The notes under the pieces: model-generated
What the model saw: the letters and a program-made list of their open reading frames with translations, nothing else
Database searches by the model: none
What the model was told of the DNA's origin: nothing
Shown here: one piece after another, positions 51,142 to 59,603 of the stretch
Layout of the letters: each line of letters opens with the position of its first letter
How positions within the stretch are numbered: the stretch's first letter is position 1
Source: Mesorhizobium loti
GTDB lineage: Bacteria > Pseudomonadota > Alphaproteobacteria > Rhizobiales > Rhizobiaceae
Assembly: GCA_014189435.1 (NCBI GenBank)
Contig: CP050293.1
Span: 811,001-875,000 of the forward strand
Direction of reading: 5' to 3'
DNA length: 64,000 bases
Position numbers and translations under genes: made by a program

Positions 51142-52290
51142 CTAGTAGGAACGCGGCAGCCCAAGCACGTGCTCGGAAAGGTATGACAGGATCAGGTTGG
51201 TCGAGATCGGCGCGACTTGGTAGAGGCGCGTCTCGCGGAACTTGCGCTCCACATCGTACTCTTCGGCGAAACCGAAGCCGCCATGCGTCTGGATGCAGAC
51301 ATTGGCGGCCTCGTTCGAAGCGTCGGCTGCCAGCATCTTGGCCATGTTGGCTTCAGCGCCGGGGTTCTTGCCGGCCTCGTAGAGGGTCAGCGCCTCGCGC
51401 ACCATCAGTTCAGCAGCGCGCATATTGGCGTAGGCCCTTGCGATCGGAAACTGGATGCCCTGGTTCTGGCCGATCGCCCGGCCAAACACATGCCTCTCCT
51501 TTGCGTAGGTGCTTGCCTTCTCGATGAACCATTTCGCATCGCCGACGCATTCGGCTGATATCAGGATGCGCTCGGCGTTCATGCCCGAGAGGATGTAGCG
51601 GAATCCCTTGCCCTCTTCGCCGATCAGGTTTTCGGCCGGCACGCGCAGGTCGTCGAAGAAGACTTCGGTGGTGGCATGGTTCATCATGGTACGGATCGGC
51701 CGGATGGTGAGGCCGTTGCCGACGGCTTCGCGCATGTCGACGATGAGGACGGAAAGGCCGTCGGTCTTCTTCATGCCGTCCGTGAGCGGCGTGGTCCGCG
51801 CCAGAAGCAGCATCAGATCGGAATGCTCGGCGCGGCTTGTCCAGATCTTCTGGCCCTTGACCACGAAATGATCGCCGTCGAGGCGAGCAGTGGTCTTGAG
51901 AGCGCCGGTGTCGGTGCCGCTGCTCGGTTCCGTGACGCCGAAGGCCTGCAGGCGCAATTCTCCGGTGGCGATCTTCGGCAGGTATCGCTGCTTCTGCGCT
52001 TCCGAGCCGTGGCGCAGAAGCGTGCCCATCGTATACATCTGGGCATGGCAGGCGCCGCCATTGCAGCCGGCGCGCTGGATCTCCTCCAGCACGGCAGCGG
52101 CGGCCGAAAGCGGCAGGCCCGAGCCGCCATAGGCCTCCGGGATCAGGATCGAGAGCCAGCCGGCCTCCGTCAACGCCGCGACGAATTCACCGGGGTAGGT
52201 CATGTCCCTGTCCAGGGCGCGCCAGTATTCGCCGGGAAAGCGCGCGCACAGCCTGGCGACGGCATCGCGAATGTCCTGATAGGATTCCAT
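51142..52290 (-). CDS. Acyl-CoA dehydrogenase family protein
   Basis: A 382-residue flavoprotein with the acyl-CoA dehydrogenase fold: PEAYGGSGLPLSAAAAVLEE, FGVTEPSSGTDTGALKTTA, GQKIWTSRAEHSDLMLLLART and QTHGGFGFAEEYDVERKFRET. The segment that normally reads YEGT, with the catalytic glutamate, reads YQVAP here, so the catalytic base must be elsewhere or the reaction is altered. A homologue lies in the Pseudomonas itaconate locus. It is the first gene of the operon after the LysR gene. Confidence 0.85.
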   Translation of the reverse strand: MESYQDIRDAVARLCARFPGEYWRALDRDMTYPGEFVAALTEAGWLSILIPEAYGGSGLPLSAAAAVLEEIQRAGCNGGACHAQMYTMGTLLRHGSEAQKQRYLPKIATGELRLQAFGVTEPSSGTDTGALKTTARLDGDHFVVKGQKIWTSRAEHSDLMLLLARTTPLTDGMKKTDGLSVLIVDMREAVGNGLTIRPIRTMMNHATTEVFFDDLRVPAENLIGEEGKGFRYILSGMNAERILISAECVGDAKWFIEKASTYAKERHVFGRAIGQNQGIQFPIARAYANMRAAELMVREALTLYEAGKNPGAEANMAKMLAADASNEAANVCIQTHGGFGFAEEYDVERKFRETRLYQVAPISTNLILSYLSEHVLGLPRSY

Positions 52291-52363
52291 GAGGTTTGTC
52301 CGGCTTTCGTCTTGCGGGCCTCACTATCGCGCCTTCATGTCCTGTCAGCAATGCAAGGTAGGC

Positions 52364-52377
52364 GTGAGCAGATATAA
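52364..52377 (-). promoter_or_regulatory. LysR-box candidate before the acyl-CoA dehydrogenase operon
   Basis: On the minus strand this reads TTATATCTGCTCAC, 13 of 14 identical to the segment at 53344-53357 next to the LysR start. It lies 75-90 bp upstream of the operon's first start codon, in the usual place for a LysR activation site. Confidence 0.5.
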
Positions 52378-52391
52378 CGGAATTCGAATGC

Positions 52392-53327
52392 TTATGGTGG
52401 AGGGCCGAGAAGCTGGCCGACCCAGACGGCTCGCCCGACAAGATCCTTGACGATGTCCTCTATCGCTTGTCCGGCAAACCGCGCCAGCCGCGAGGCAGGC
52501 CGGTCTGCCGGGTAGGCAAGGATCAGGCGGCGCACGGGCACCGGATCGATCAGCGGCGCGGCAGTGAGCAGCCCAGCGGTCACGTCGGCATGGATCGGAG
52601 CGAGCGGCAGGATCGTCCAGCCATGGCCGTTGCGCACTAGGTCCTTCAGCGCCGAGTACGAGTCCGCTTCGATGCCGACATCGAGCGTGATGCCGGCATC
52701 CGTGGCGCAGCGTTCGACGATGATGCGCAGTCCGTGCTTGATGCTGGGCAGCAGCAGGCGCTTGCCGGCGAGCGAGGCGAACGATACGGCGCGCACGGTC
52801 GAAAATCCCGCGTCCGGCGGTCCGATCAGGAAGAGGTTTTCCAGGAGCAGCGGACGCGAGCGCAGTGAACGCGCCATGCGGGGGTCGTAGAGCACCGCGA
52901 CGTCGACCTCGCCACGATGCATCCAGTCCAGCAGATAGCCTGTATAGGCGCTGACAAGTCTGAGTTTCGCCTTGGGATGGGCCTTGCCGAAGGCGGCAGC
53001 CAGCGGCAGCGAAATAATGTCGGCAACAGTGGGTGGCAGGCCGATCGCCACTTCGCCGGTCAGCGGCGCATCGGCGGGCGTCGCCGTGGCGCGGATCTCG
53101 TCGATCTCGGCCATCACGCGCATGGCGTGCGTCAGCACCTCCTTGCCTTGCTCGGACAGCACCATGCCGCGTCCGTGGCGCAGGAAAAGGGCAAAGCCCA
53201 ATTCCTCCTCCAGCATGCGCACCTGCCGGCTGAGCGCCGGCTGCGCGATGTGCAGCCGGTCGGCAGCCTTGCTGAGGCTGCCGAGTTCAGCGACGTGGAT
53301 CAGGGTGCGTAGCTGCGATAACTCCAT
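52392..53327 (-). CDS. LysR-family transcriptional regulator
   Basis: A 311-residue LysR regulator with an N-terminal winged helix (MELSQLRTLIHVAELGSLSKAADRLHIAQPALSRQVRMLE) split as usual into helix-turn-helix and linker, and a periplasmic-binding-protein-like effector domain. It lies upstream of the CoA-ester operon on the same strand and divergent from the ThDP decarboxylase genes. By comparison with the Pseudomonas itaconate locus it probably responds to itaconate or its CoA ester. Confidence 0.9.
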   Translation of the reverse strand: MELSQLRTLIHVAELGSLSKAADRLHIAQPALSRQVRMLEEELGFALFLRHGRGMVLSEQGKEVLTHAMRVMAEIDEIRATATPADAPLTGEVAIGLPPTVADIISLPLAAAFGKAHPKAKLRLVSAYTGYLLDWMHRGEVDVAVLYDPRMARSLRSRPLLLENLFLIGPPDAGFSTVRAVSFASLAGKRLLLPSIKHGLRIIVERCATDAGITLDVGIEADSYSALKDLVRNGHGWTILPLAPIHADVTAGLLTAAPLIDPVPVRRLILAYPADRPASRLARFAGQAIEDIVKDLVGRAVWVGQLLGPPP

Positions 53328-53343
53328 GAGCTATCGAATATCA

Positions 53344-53357
53344 TTATATCTGATCAC
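53344..53357 (+). promoter_or_regulatory. LysR-box candidate between LysR and ThDP genes
   Basis: TTATATCTGATCAC, near-identical to the minus-strand element at 52364-52377. It lies 17 bp before the LysR start and 72 bp before the divergent decarboxylase gene and may serve both. Confidence 0.5.
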
Positions 53358-53428
53358 AAGAAAGAGACGAAGATTAGATCGAACCGCCGAGGTAGCCTGG
53401 CTCCAGTCCAAATTCTCGGGGGTCCAAG

Positions 53429-54001
53429 GTGACGGCGAGCGTAGAAGCAAAACATCCGCAAGCAGCAGCGCTTGCAGCCGCCCCAGCGGCGTCTGAAAAG
53501 CAGTGGCCGGATCAGGTGTATGACGTGCTCAAGGCCGCCGGCATCAGCCACATGTCTTATGTGCCGGATGCCGGCCATACCACATTGATCCGCCTTTTCA
53601 GTGAGGATCCCGAGGTCGTCACCAATGTGCTGACGACGGAGGAGGAGGGCATCGCCATAGCCGCCGGCTCCTGGCTCGGCGGCAAGCGGAGCGTCGTGCT
53701 CATGCAATCCTCCGGTGTCGGCAATTGCATCAACATGTTGTCGCTTCCCGTGCAGGCGCGCTTTCCCTTGCTCGTCCTGGTGACGATGCGGGGCGAATGG
53801 GCCGAGTTCAACCCGTGGCAGGTGCCGATGGGGCAGGCGACGGAAGCCTCGCTGAAGGCGATCGGCCTCAGGGTGCTGCGCGCCGAGACCGGCCCCGACC
53901 TGGTGGAGACGGTGGCGCAAGCAGCCCTGATGGCTTTTGACGCCGACCAGCAGATTGCCGTGCTGATCGGGCAGCGGCTGCTCGGCAAGAAGAAGTGGTG
54001 A
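53429..54001 (+). CDS. ThDP-dependent decarboxylase, N-terminal (PYR) subunit
   Basis: A 190-residue protein equal to the pyrimidine-binding half of a ThDP enzyme, like the alpha subunit of sulfopyruvate decarboxylase (ComD). The catalytic glutamate is in VLTTEEEGIAIAAGSWLGG and the segment SVVLMQSSGVGNCINMLS is typical. It starts with GTG at 53429 after GGGGG, and its stop is six bases from the next start, so both halves form one enzyme. Related two-subunit enzymes act on sulfopyruvate or phosphonopyruvate; the substrate here is open. Confidence 0.8.
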   Translation: MTASVEAKHPQAAALAAAPAASEKQWPDQVYDVLKAAGISHMSYVPDAGHTTLIRLFSEDPEVVTNVLTTEEEGIAIAAGSWLGGKRSVVLMQSSGVGNCINMLSLPVQARFPLLVLVTMRGEWAEFNPWQVPMGQATEASLKAIGLRVLRAETGPDLVETVAQAALMAFDADQQIAVLIGQRLLGKKKW

Positions 54002-54006
54002 GCGAC

Positions 54007-54594
54007 ATGAATTTACCGACGATGGACCGCCGGCTTGCGGTGAAGAAGCTGCTTGACGCCCGCGATGGCGCGTTGGTCGTGACCGGTCTCGGCTCGCCGA
54101 GCTACGACGTGCATGCCGCCGGCGACCGCAACGACAACTATTATCTGTGGGGCGCCATGGGCGGCGCTGCGCTGATCGGCCTTGGGCTCGCCCAGGCCCA
54201 GCCCGACAAGCGGGTCATGGTGATTACCGGTGATGGCGAACAGCTGATGGCATTCGGTGCTCTGGCGACGATCTCGGTGGCGCGGCCGAAAAATCTCGAC
54301 CTGATCGTGCTCGACAACCAGCATTTCGGCGAGACCGGCATGCAGTCCAGCCATACTGGCAGAGGCATCGCTTTCGACAAGGTCGCGGCAGCCTGCGGTT
54401 TTTCGAAAGCCGCCGAGTTGCGTTCGCTGGAGGAGGTCGACACGCTCTGTGAAGAGCTTCGGCGTCCGGCCGACGGTCCGCGCCTTTTCGTGCTGAAAAT
54501 CACCGCCGAGAACCTGCCGCGCTCGCTGCCGCCGCGCGACGCGGTCGAGGTCAAGAACCGCTTTCGCGCCCATCTGGGCTTTGCCACCTGTTGA
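54007..54594 (+). CDS. ThDP-dependent decarboxylase, C-terminal (PP) subunit
   Basis: A 195-residue protein equal to the diphosphate-binding half, like ComE. The ThDP motif runs from GDGEQLMAFGALATI to VLDNQHFGETG. GTG at 53998 is an alternative start, but the ATG at 54007 is more likely. It must pair with the preceding subunit to be active. The aldehyde product would be the substrate of the aldehyde dehydrogenase eight bases downstream. Confidence 0.8.
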   Translation: MNLPTMDRRLAVKKLLDARDGALVVTGLGSPSYDVHAAGDRNDNYYLWGAMGGAALIGLGLAQAQPDKRVMVITGDGEQLMAFGALATISVARPKNLDLIVLDNQHFGETGMQSSHTGRGIAFDKVAAACGFSKAAELRSLEEVDTLCEELRRPADGPRLFVLKITAENLPRSLPPRDAVEVKNRFRAHLGFATC

Positions 54595-54601
54595 GGTCGA
54601 T

Positions 54602-56080
54602 ATGGCGCTGGTCAGTTTCCAGAATACGGTCGGCGGTCGGCTACAATCGACAGCCGATACATTCGAGAGTCATGATCCCTTCACCGGTAGGCCCTGGGCG
54701 CTGATCCCGCGCGGGGGAGCAGGCCAGGTGGACGCCGCCGTGGCGTCCGCCAAGGCAGCTTTCCGGTCGAAGGAGTGGGCCGGCATCACGCCGACCGCGC
54801 GCGGCAAGCTGCTGGTGCGGATGGCTGACCTGATCGCCGAGAACGCGGATCGTATTGCCGCCATCGAGACGCGCGACAATGGTAAGCTGCTCACCGAAAT
54901 GACGGCGCAGCTGCGCTATATCCCGGAGTGGTTCCGCTATTTCGGCGGTCTTGCCGACAAGATCGAAGGGTCGGTTCTGCCGATCGACAAGGCTGGCATG
55001 TTCGCCTTCACCCGCCACGAGCCGCTGGGCGTCATTGCAGCAATCGTGCCCTGGAATTCGCCGCTTCTGCTTCTGACATGGAAGCTCGCGCCGCTGCTGG
55101 CGGCAGGCAACACTGTCGTCATCAAACCGTCGGAACACGCCTCGGCCTCGACGCTGGAGTTCGTGAAACTGTTCGCGCAGGCGGGCTTCCCGCCCGGCGT
55201 GGTCAACACCGTCACCGGCATGCCGCTTGATGTCGGCGTGCCGCTTGTTTCCCATCCCGACGTCGCCAAGATCGCCTTCACCGGCGGTGAGCCCGGCGGG
55301 ATCGCCGTCTATCGAGCCGCTGCCGAGCAGCTCAAGACCGTCACGCTGGAACTCGGCGGCAAATCGGCCAACATCGTCTTCGGCGACGCCGATATCGAGA
55401 GCGCGGTCAACGGTGCCATATCAGGCATTTTCGCGGCCAGCGGCCAGACCTGCATCGCCGGCTCACGCCTGCTGGTGCATCGCAAAATCCACGACCGGTT
55501 CGTGGAAGGCGTCATAACGCTGGCGGCCAGCGCCCGATTGGGCAATCCGGCGCTGCAAGAGACGCAGGTGGGGCCGATCACCACGCAAGCCCAGCGTGAG
55601 AAGGTGCTGTCCTATCTCGGCATAGCGCGCCGCGAGGGTGCGCTTTGCGTGTTGGGCGGCGGCAAGCCGGCGTCCGGTGAACTGGCCGAGGGCTGGTTCG
55701 TCGAGCCCACCATCTTCACCGGCGTGAACAACACCATGCGGATCGCGCGTGAAGAGGTGTTCGGGCCGATCCTGTCGGTCATTCCGTTCGACGACGAGGA
55801 CGAGGCCTTTGCCATTGCCAATGACAGCCCCTACGGGCTGGCGGCGGGGATATGGACCAGCGACATGGGCCGGGCGCTGCGCGGCACGGCCGCTATGGAA
55901 GCGGGGATGGTCTGGATCAATTCATACCGCGCCGTCTCCTACATGGCGCCCTTCGGCGGCTACAAGAGGAGCGGCATCGGCCGCGAGAGTGGACAGGAGG
56001 CGATCAATTCCTATCTGCAAACCAAGACGGTGTGGATAGACACGGCCGGCAAGACCGCCAATCCCTTCGTGATCCGCTAG
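54602..56080 (+). CDS. Aldehyde dehydrogenase family protein
   Basis: A 492-residue NAD(P)-dependent aldehyde dehydrogenase. The nucleophile cysteine is in GQTCIAGSR near residue 292 and the general base glutamate in LELGGKSA near residue 258; PWNSPLLLLTWKLAPLLAAGN is the cofactor region. The usual FTGSTEVG segment reads FTGGEPGG here. It follows the decarboxylase genes closely and probably oxidises their aldehyde product to the acid. Confidence 0.9.
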   Translation: MALVSFQNTVGGRLQSTADTFESHDPFTGRPWALIPRGGAGQVDAAVASAKAAFRSKEWAGITPTARGKLLVRMADLIAENADRIAAIETRDNGKLLTEMTAQLRYIPEWFRYFGGLADKIEGSVLPIDKAGMFAFTRHEPLGVIAAIVPWNSPLLLLTWKLAPLLAAGNTVVIKPSEHASASTLEFVKLFAQAGFPPGVVNTVTGMPLDVGVPLVSHPDVAKIAFTGGEPGGIAVYRAAAEQLKTVTLELGGKSANIVFGDADIESAVNGAISGIFAASGQTCIAGSRLLVHRKIHDRFVEGVITLAASARLGNPALQETQVGPITTQAQREKVLSYLGIARREGALCVLGGGKPASGELAEGWFVEPTIFTGVNNTMRIAREEVFGPILSVIPFDDEDEAFAIANDSPYGLAAGIWTSDMGRALRGTAAMEAGMVWINSYRAVSYMAPFGGYKRSGIGRESGQEAINSYLQTKTVWIDTAGKTANPFVIR

Positions 56081-56158
56081 GGTAGCCTCGGTGAGGGAAT
56101 CATCCTTATCCGTGGCCGAGCCAGGCGCACCGCTCCCCGGAACGGTGGTCTGCTCACA

Positions 56159-56956
56159 ATGACGAAGGAACTGGACATGAGACAGGCGGGCAAGGTGGCG
56201 GTGATCACCGGGGCGGCGCGCGGCATCGGACGCGCTTGCGCGGAACGCTTTCTGGCCGAAGGCGCGAAGCTCTTGCTCGGCGACATCGATGCCGCGGAAC
56301 TGAAAAAATGTGCCGCTGAAATCGGCACCACCGATCGCGTCCTGGCAGTCGTTACAGATGTCAGCAAGAAGGACGAGGTCGATGCGCTGGTTGCGGCGGC
56401 GGTGGCGAAATTCGGCCGTGTCGACATCATGGTCAACAATGCCGGCATCGCTCCGGTCCAGGACTTTCTCGACATCAGCGAGGCGGATTACGACAGGGTT
56501 CTCGCGGTCAATTTGAAGGGCGCGTTCATGGGCACCCAGGCAGCCGCCCGCCAGATGATCGCGCAAGGTGGAGGCGGCGTCATCATCAACATGTCGTCGA
56601 TCAATTCGGGCCTCGCCAACCCGCGCGTCGCCACCTACGCGATCTCCAAGGGCGGCATGAACCAGGTCACCAGCACCGCGGCTGTCGCCTTCGCTCCCCA
56701 CGGCATCCGTGTGGTCGGTGTCGGGCCGGGCACCATCGCCACGGACATGGTGATGGACGGGACATTCATCGATTCGGAGGAAATGCGACGCGCGGTTCTT
56801 TCGCGCACACCGCTCGGGCGCCTCGGCACGGCAGCCGAGATCGCCTCCGTCGTGGCGTTCCTGGCCAGCGATGACGCTTCCTACATCACCGGCGAGACGA
56901 TCTACCCCGACGGGGGGCGCCGGGTGCTGAACTATACGGTCCCGATCAAGGAGTAA
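56159..56956 (+). CDS. SDR family oxidoreductase
   Basis: A 265-residue classical short-chain dehydrogenase: cofactor motif TGAARGIGRA, NNAGIA, catalytic serine in NMSSINS and the YAISKGG pair (Tyr, Lys), then PGTIATDM. The C-terminal GETIYPDGG is typical. It is probably a step in the same pathway as the preceding aldehyde dehydrogenase. ATG 56159 or 56177 may be the start. Confidence 0.9.
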   Translation: MTKELDMRQAGKVAVITGAARGIGRACAERFLAEGAKLLLGDIDAAELKKCAAEIGTTDRVLAVVTDVSKKDEVDALVAAAVAKFGRVDIMVNNAGIAPVQDFLDISEADYDRVLAVNLKGAFMGTQAAARQMIAQGGGGVIINMSSINSGLANPRVATYAISKGGMNQVTSTAAVAFAPHGIRVVGVGPGTIATDMVMDGTFIDSEEMRRAVLSRTPLGRLGTAAEIASVVAFLASDDASYITGETIYPDGGRRVLNYTVPIKE

Positions 56957-56961
56957 GAAGA

Positions 56962-57426
56962 ATGGGGAGTAAGAAAATGGGTAATTTCGACAAGCTGCAT
57001 CATCTCTGCATCGTCGTGCACGATATCGACAAGGCGCAGGCCTATTACGACTCCATCGGAATCGGGCCATGGGAGTCCTACCCGCCGCTGGCCGAGTACG
57101 AAGAACTCGAGGTCCCAAGTCCCGAGGGTTTCAAGGCGATGCAATACCGGATTTGCAACTTGCCGAACGTTCAGCTGCAGCTGTGCGAGCCGAACGGCGA
57201 TCCTTCACCGCAGCGGATTCATCTCGATAGCAAGGGTGAAGGCGTCTTCCACATCGGCTTCGAGGTTCGTGATGCGGACGCAGCCGAAACCAAGGCGAAA
57301 ACCGATGGACTTGCCGTGCTGATGCGCGGGCGCCGGGAAAACCGCACCGGCTTCACCTATTACGACACGGCCGACAAGGCAGGCGTGATCCTGCTGACGC
57401 GGGCGACCAATCTGCCCGGCAAATGA
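56962..57426 (+). CDS. VOC family protein
   Basis: A 154-residue VOC protein close in motif to methylmalonyl-CoA epimerase and similar enzymes: LHHLCIVVHDIDKAQAYYDSIGIGPW, then GEGVFHIGFEVRDADAAE. The candidate metal ligands are the histidines in the first and second halves and a late glutamate or aspartate. It lies five bases after the SDR gene and is in the same operon. The reaction is not known. Confidence 0.85.
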   Translation: MGSKKMGNFDKLHHLCIVVHDIDKAQAYYDSIGIGPWESYPPLAEYEELEVPSPEGFKAMQYRICNLPNVQLQLCEPNGDPSPQRIHLDSKGEGVFHIGFEVRDADAAETKAKTDGLAVLMRGRRENRTGFTYYDTADKAGVILLTRATNLPGK

Positions 57427-57481
57427 TCTGCGCGTGCGAAGGGGAAAGCCGATGCGGATCGAGTCCGGAATGGCTGGTCCG

Positions 57482-58135
57482 TCAGCTGCCCCGCAGTTCC
57501 TGAAGCCGGTCGACCAGGAATTTGCCGCTGGTGATGATATGCATTTCCAAAAGGCCGACGGCGCGCAGCGTATCCTTGGCTTCGCACAGGTCGATGAGTT
57601 GCCAGTGGTCGCGGTCGGACTGGGCCTGGATCTCGGTGAGCGTCACCATCATGCGCGTGTACCGCTCCAGCTGCTGGTAGATGCGTCCCACCAATTCGAT
57701 GGTCGCCTTGCGGCCGGACGGCTGGTAGAGCGCGGCGTGGAAGTTCCAGTTGAGTTGGTTCGAGTACTCGCCCGTCTTGCCCTGCTCCTGGTGCTGCTTT
57801 GCCCGTTCGCGGGCCAGCGCAAGGTCGCCGTCCGTCATCCTCGGAATGGCTAGGGCCAGCAGCCATGTTTCGATCCGGGCCCGCAATTCGTAGAGCTCGA
57901 GGATCTCGTCCAGGGAAATGGAGGTGACGACGGCGCCCTTGTGGGAAACCAGCGTGACAAAACCTTCCGAATGAAGCTGATGCAGCGCCTCTCGCACCGG
58001 AATCCGGCTGACGCCGAACTCGGTGGCCAGATGCTCCTGCCGCAGCTGGAAGTTGGCCTCGTATTCGCCGATCAGGATCTTCTGCCGGATGGCATCGGCG
58101 ACCTGGGTCGAGATGGTTTTCTTCTGTACGAGCAT
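57482..58135 (-). CDS. GntR-family regulator with FCD domain
   Basis: A 217-residue regulator: a GntR winged helix at residues 10-75 (QVADAIRQKILIGEYEANFQLRQ, VSRIPVREALHQLHSEGFV) and an FCD effector domain with the helix ELYELRARIETWLLALAIP. It is convergent with the VOC gene and on the same strand as the FAD enzyme at 58242, and probably controls the surrounding catabolic genes. The candidate site pair at 59466-59568 could be its target. Confidence 0.9.
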   Translation of the reverse strand: MLVQKKTISTQVADAIRQKILIGEYEANFQLRQEHLATEFGVSRIPVREALHQLHSEGFVTLVSHKGAVVTSISLDEILELYELRARIETWLLALAIPRMTDGDLALARERAKQHQEQGKTGEYSNQLNWNFHAALYQPSGRKATIELVGRIYQQLERYTRMMVTLTEIQAQSDRDHWQLIDLCEAKDTLRAVGLLEMHIITSGKFLVDRLQELRGS

Positions 58136-58241
58136 GAATCAGCCTGGGGCGGCCGCCTTGGTTGTTGACTGGCGCCGTTTTGATTGAAGAAGTGGACGCA
58201 TAGCACCGTTGTCACCGCGATGCCATGTCGCCCGTTTCGCT

Positions 58242-59420
58242 TCAGTAGACATGTTCTTCGATGGGCTGGTTGCCAGCGATCCGTTCGTAGCGGAAGGCCG
58301 ACAGGTCGACAGAGCGGTACTCGCCATAGGCAATGAGATCACTGACGCCCGACCCGGTCGCCGCCGCATGCATCATGCCGTGGCCGCTGAAGCCGGTGGC
58401 CAGGACAAGGTTCGAGATCTCGGGATGCCGGCCAATGATACCGCTGTGGTCGAAGGTGTTGTACTCGTAGAGCCCCGCCCAGGCGCGCAGCATGCGCAAT
58501 TGTTCGAAGCCGGGCACACGATGGGCCAGCGCCGGCCAGATCAATTCGTCGAACAGGTCGTAGTCCACATCCAGGCCAAAATCGTCCGGGTCGTTGTCGC
58601 GCACCGGCGGAATACCGCACAGGAAGAGCTGACCTTCCGGTCGCAGCCAGAAGCCGCTTGTGTCGAAGACGAAGGGGCAGTTTTCGATCCTTGCCGGCGT
58701 TTCGAAGACGAAGACGCAGCGCTTGCTCGGGACAACCGGCAGTTCGGCTCCGGCCATCCTGGCAATGCCCGCGCTCCATGGTCCGGCCGCGTTGATCACC
58801 GTGCCGGCGGCAAGCCGTTCGCTATTGTCCAGCACCACTTCGCCAACCTTGCCGGGAGACGCCATGGTCAGTCCGGTCACGGTCGCGGCAAGATAGTCCA
58901 CGCCCTGCGTGCGTGCCTTGCGGCGGAAGGCCTGCATCAGGCCGGGGCCGTCGAACCAGCCTTCGCTGCCAAGGCCGAGCGAGCCAAGGGCGAGATCGTT
59001 CGTGTTGAGCCATGGGAAGCGTCGCGCCAGGTCGGCTTGCTCGATCAGTTCGGCGTCGACGCCCATGCCGCGCTGAACGCGGTTCTTGGCACGCTGCGCG
59101 TCGGCCCGCTCAGGTGTCGCCAGCACGAGGTAACCGGGCTCGTGCAGGCCGATGTCCGCCAACTCGTCGCCAATGGCAAGCCGCGTCTTTACCTGGCGCA
59201 GGAAGTCGATGCTGAACTTTGACATGGCGATGTTCGGCGCCGTGCCGAATTGCTGGCGTATGGCGCTGGTCGACAAGGAAGACGAGGAGGCCGTGTAATA
59301 GGGGTCCCGCTCGATCACGGCGATCCTGCCGTCGAAATCCGGATTGGCGGACAGGAAGTAGGCGATCGAGCTGCCGACAACGCCGCCGCCGACGATCACC
59401 ACATCGTAGTTTGTGCTCAT
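58242..59420 (-). CDS. FAD-dependent amine/amino acid oxidase (DAO family)
   Basis: A 392-residue flavoprotein. The FAD-binding motif VVIVGGGVVGSSIAYFL is at the N-terminus, AIRQQFGTAPNIAMSKFS is the typical second segment, and the C-terminal motif NLVLATGFSGHGMMHAAATG closes the fold. It belongs to the D-amino acid, sarcosine or glycine oxidase-like group; the substrate is not known. The ATG at 59420 is preferred; 59450 is also in frame. It is divergent from the aminotransferase gene. Confidence 0.85.
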   Translation of the reverse strand: MSTNYDVVIVGGGVVGSSIAYFLSANPDFDGRIAVIERDPYYTASSSSLSTSAIRQQFGTAPNIAMSKFSIDFLRQVKTRLAIGDELADIGLHEPGYLVLATPERADAQRAKNRVQRGMGVDAELIEQADLARRFPWLNTNDLALGSLGLGSEGWFDGPGLMQAFRRKARTQGVDYLAATVTGLTMASPGKVGEVVLDNSERLAAGTVINAAGPWSAGIARMAGAELPVVPSKRCVFVFETPARIENCPFVFDTSGFWLRPEGQLFLCGIPPVRDNDPDDFGLDVDYDLFDELIWPALAHRVPGFEQLRMLRAWAGLYEYNTFDHSGIIGRHPEISNLVLATGFSGHGMMHAAATGSGVSDLIAYGEYRSVDLSAFRYERIAGNQPIEEHVY

Positions 59421-59465
59421 TCCAGTCGTGTTCCTTATCTCGAATGTCATGCGTGGTGAGGAAGG

Positions 59466-59568
59466 ATTGGATACTTTCCTCTATCGACCCACCTCTAAAA
59501 TGAGACATAACCCGGTCTTCGACGCAGAAAAAGGGGTTTGACGCGAAAATAAGAATACATTATCCAAT
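59466..59568. promoter_or_regulatory. Inverted octamer pair between divergent genes
   Basis: ATTGGATA at 59466-59473 and TATCCAAT at 59561-59568 lie in opposite orientation in the intergenic region between the FAD oxidase and aminotransferase genes, each about 40 bases from the nearest start codon. This is the layout expected of a regulator binding both divergent promoters, perhaps the GntR protein at 57482. Confidence 0.4.
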
Positions 59569-59603
59569 TTGCAGCAGATATCAGACATACCGAGGATTGT
59601 TCC

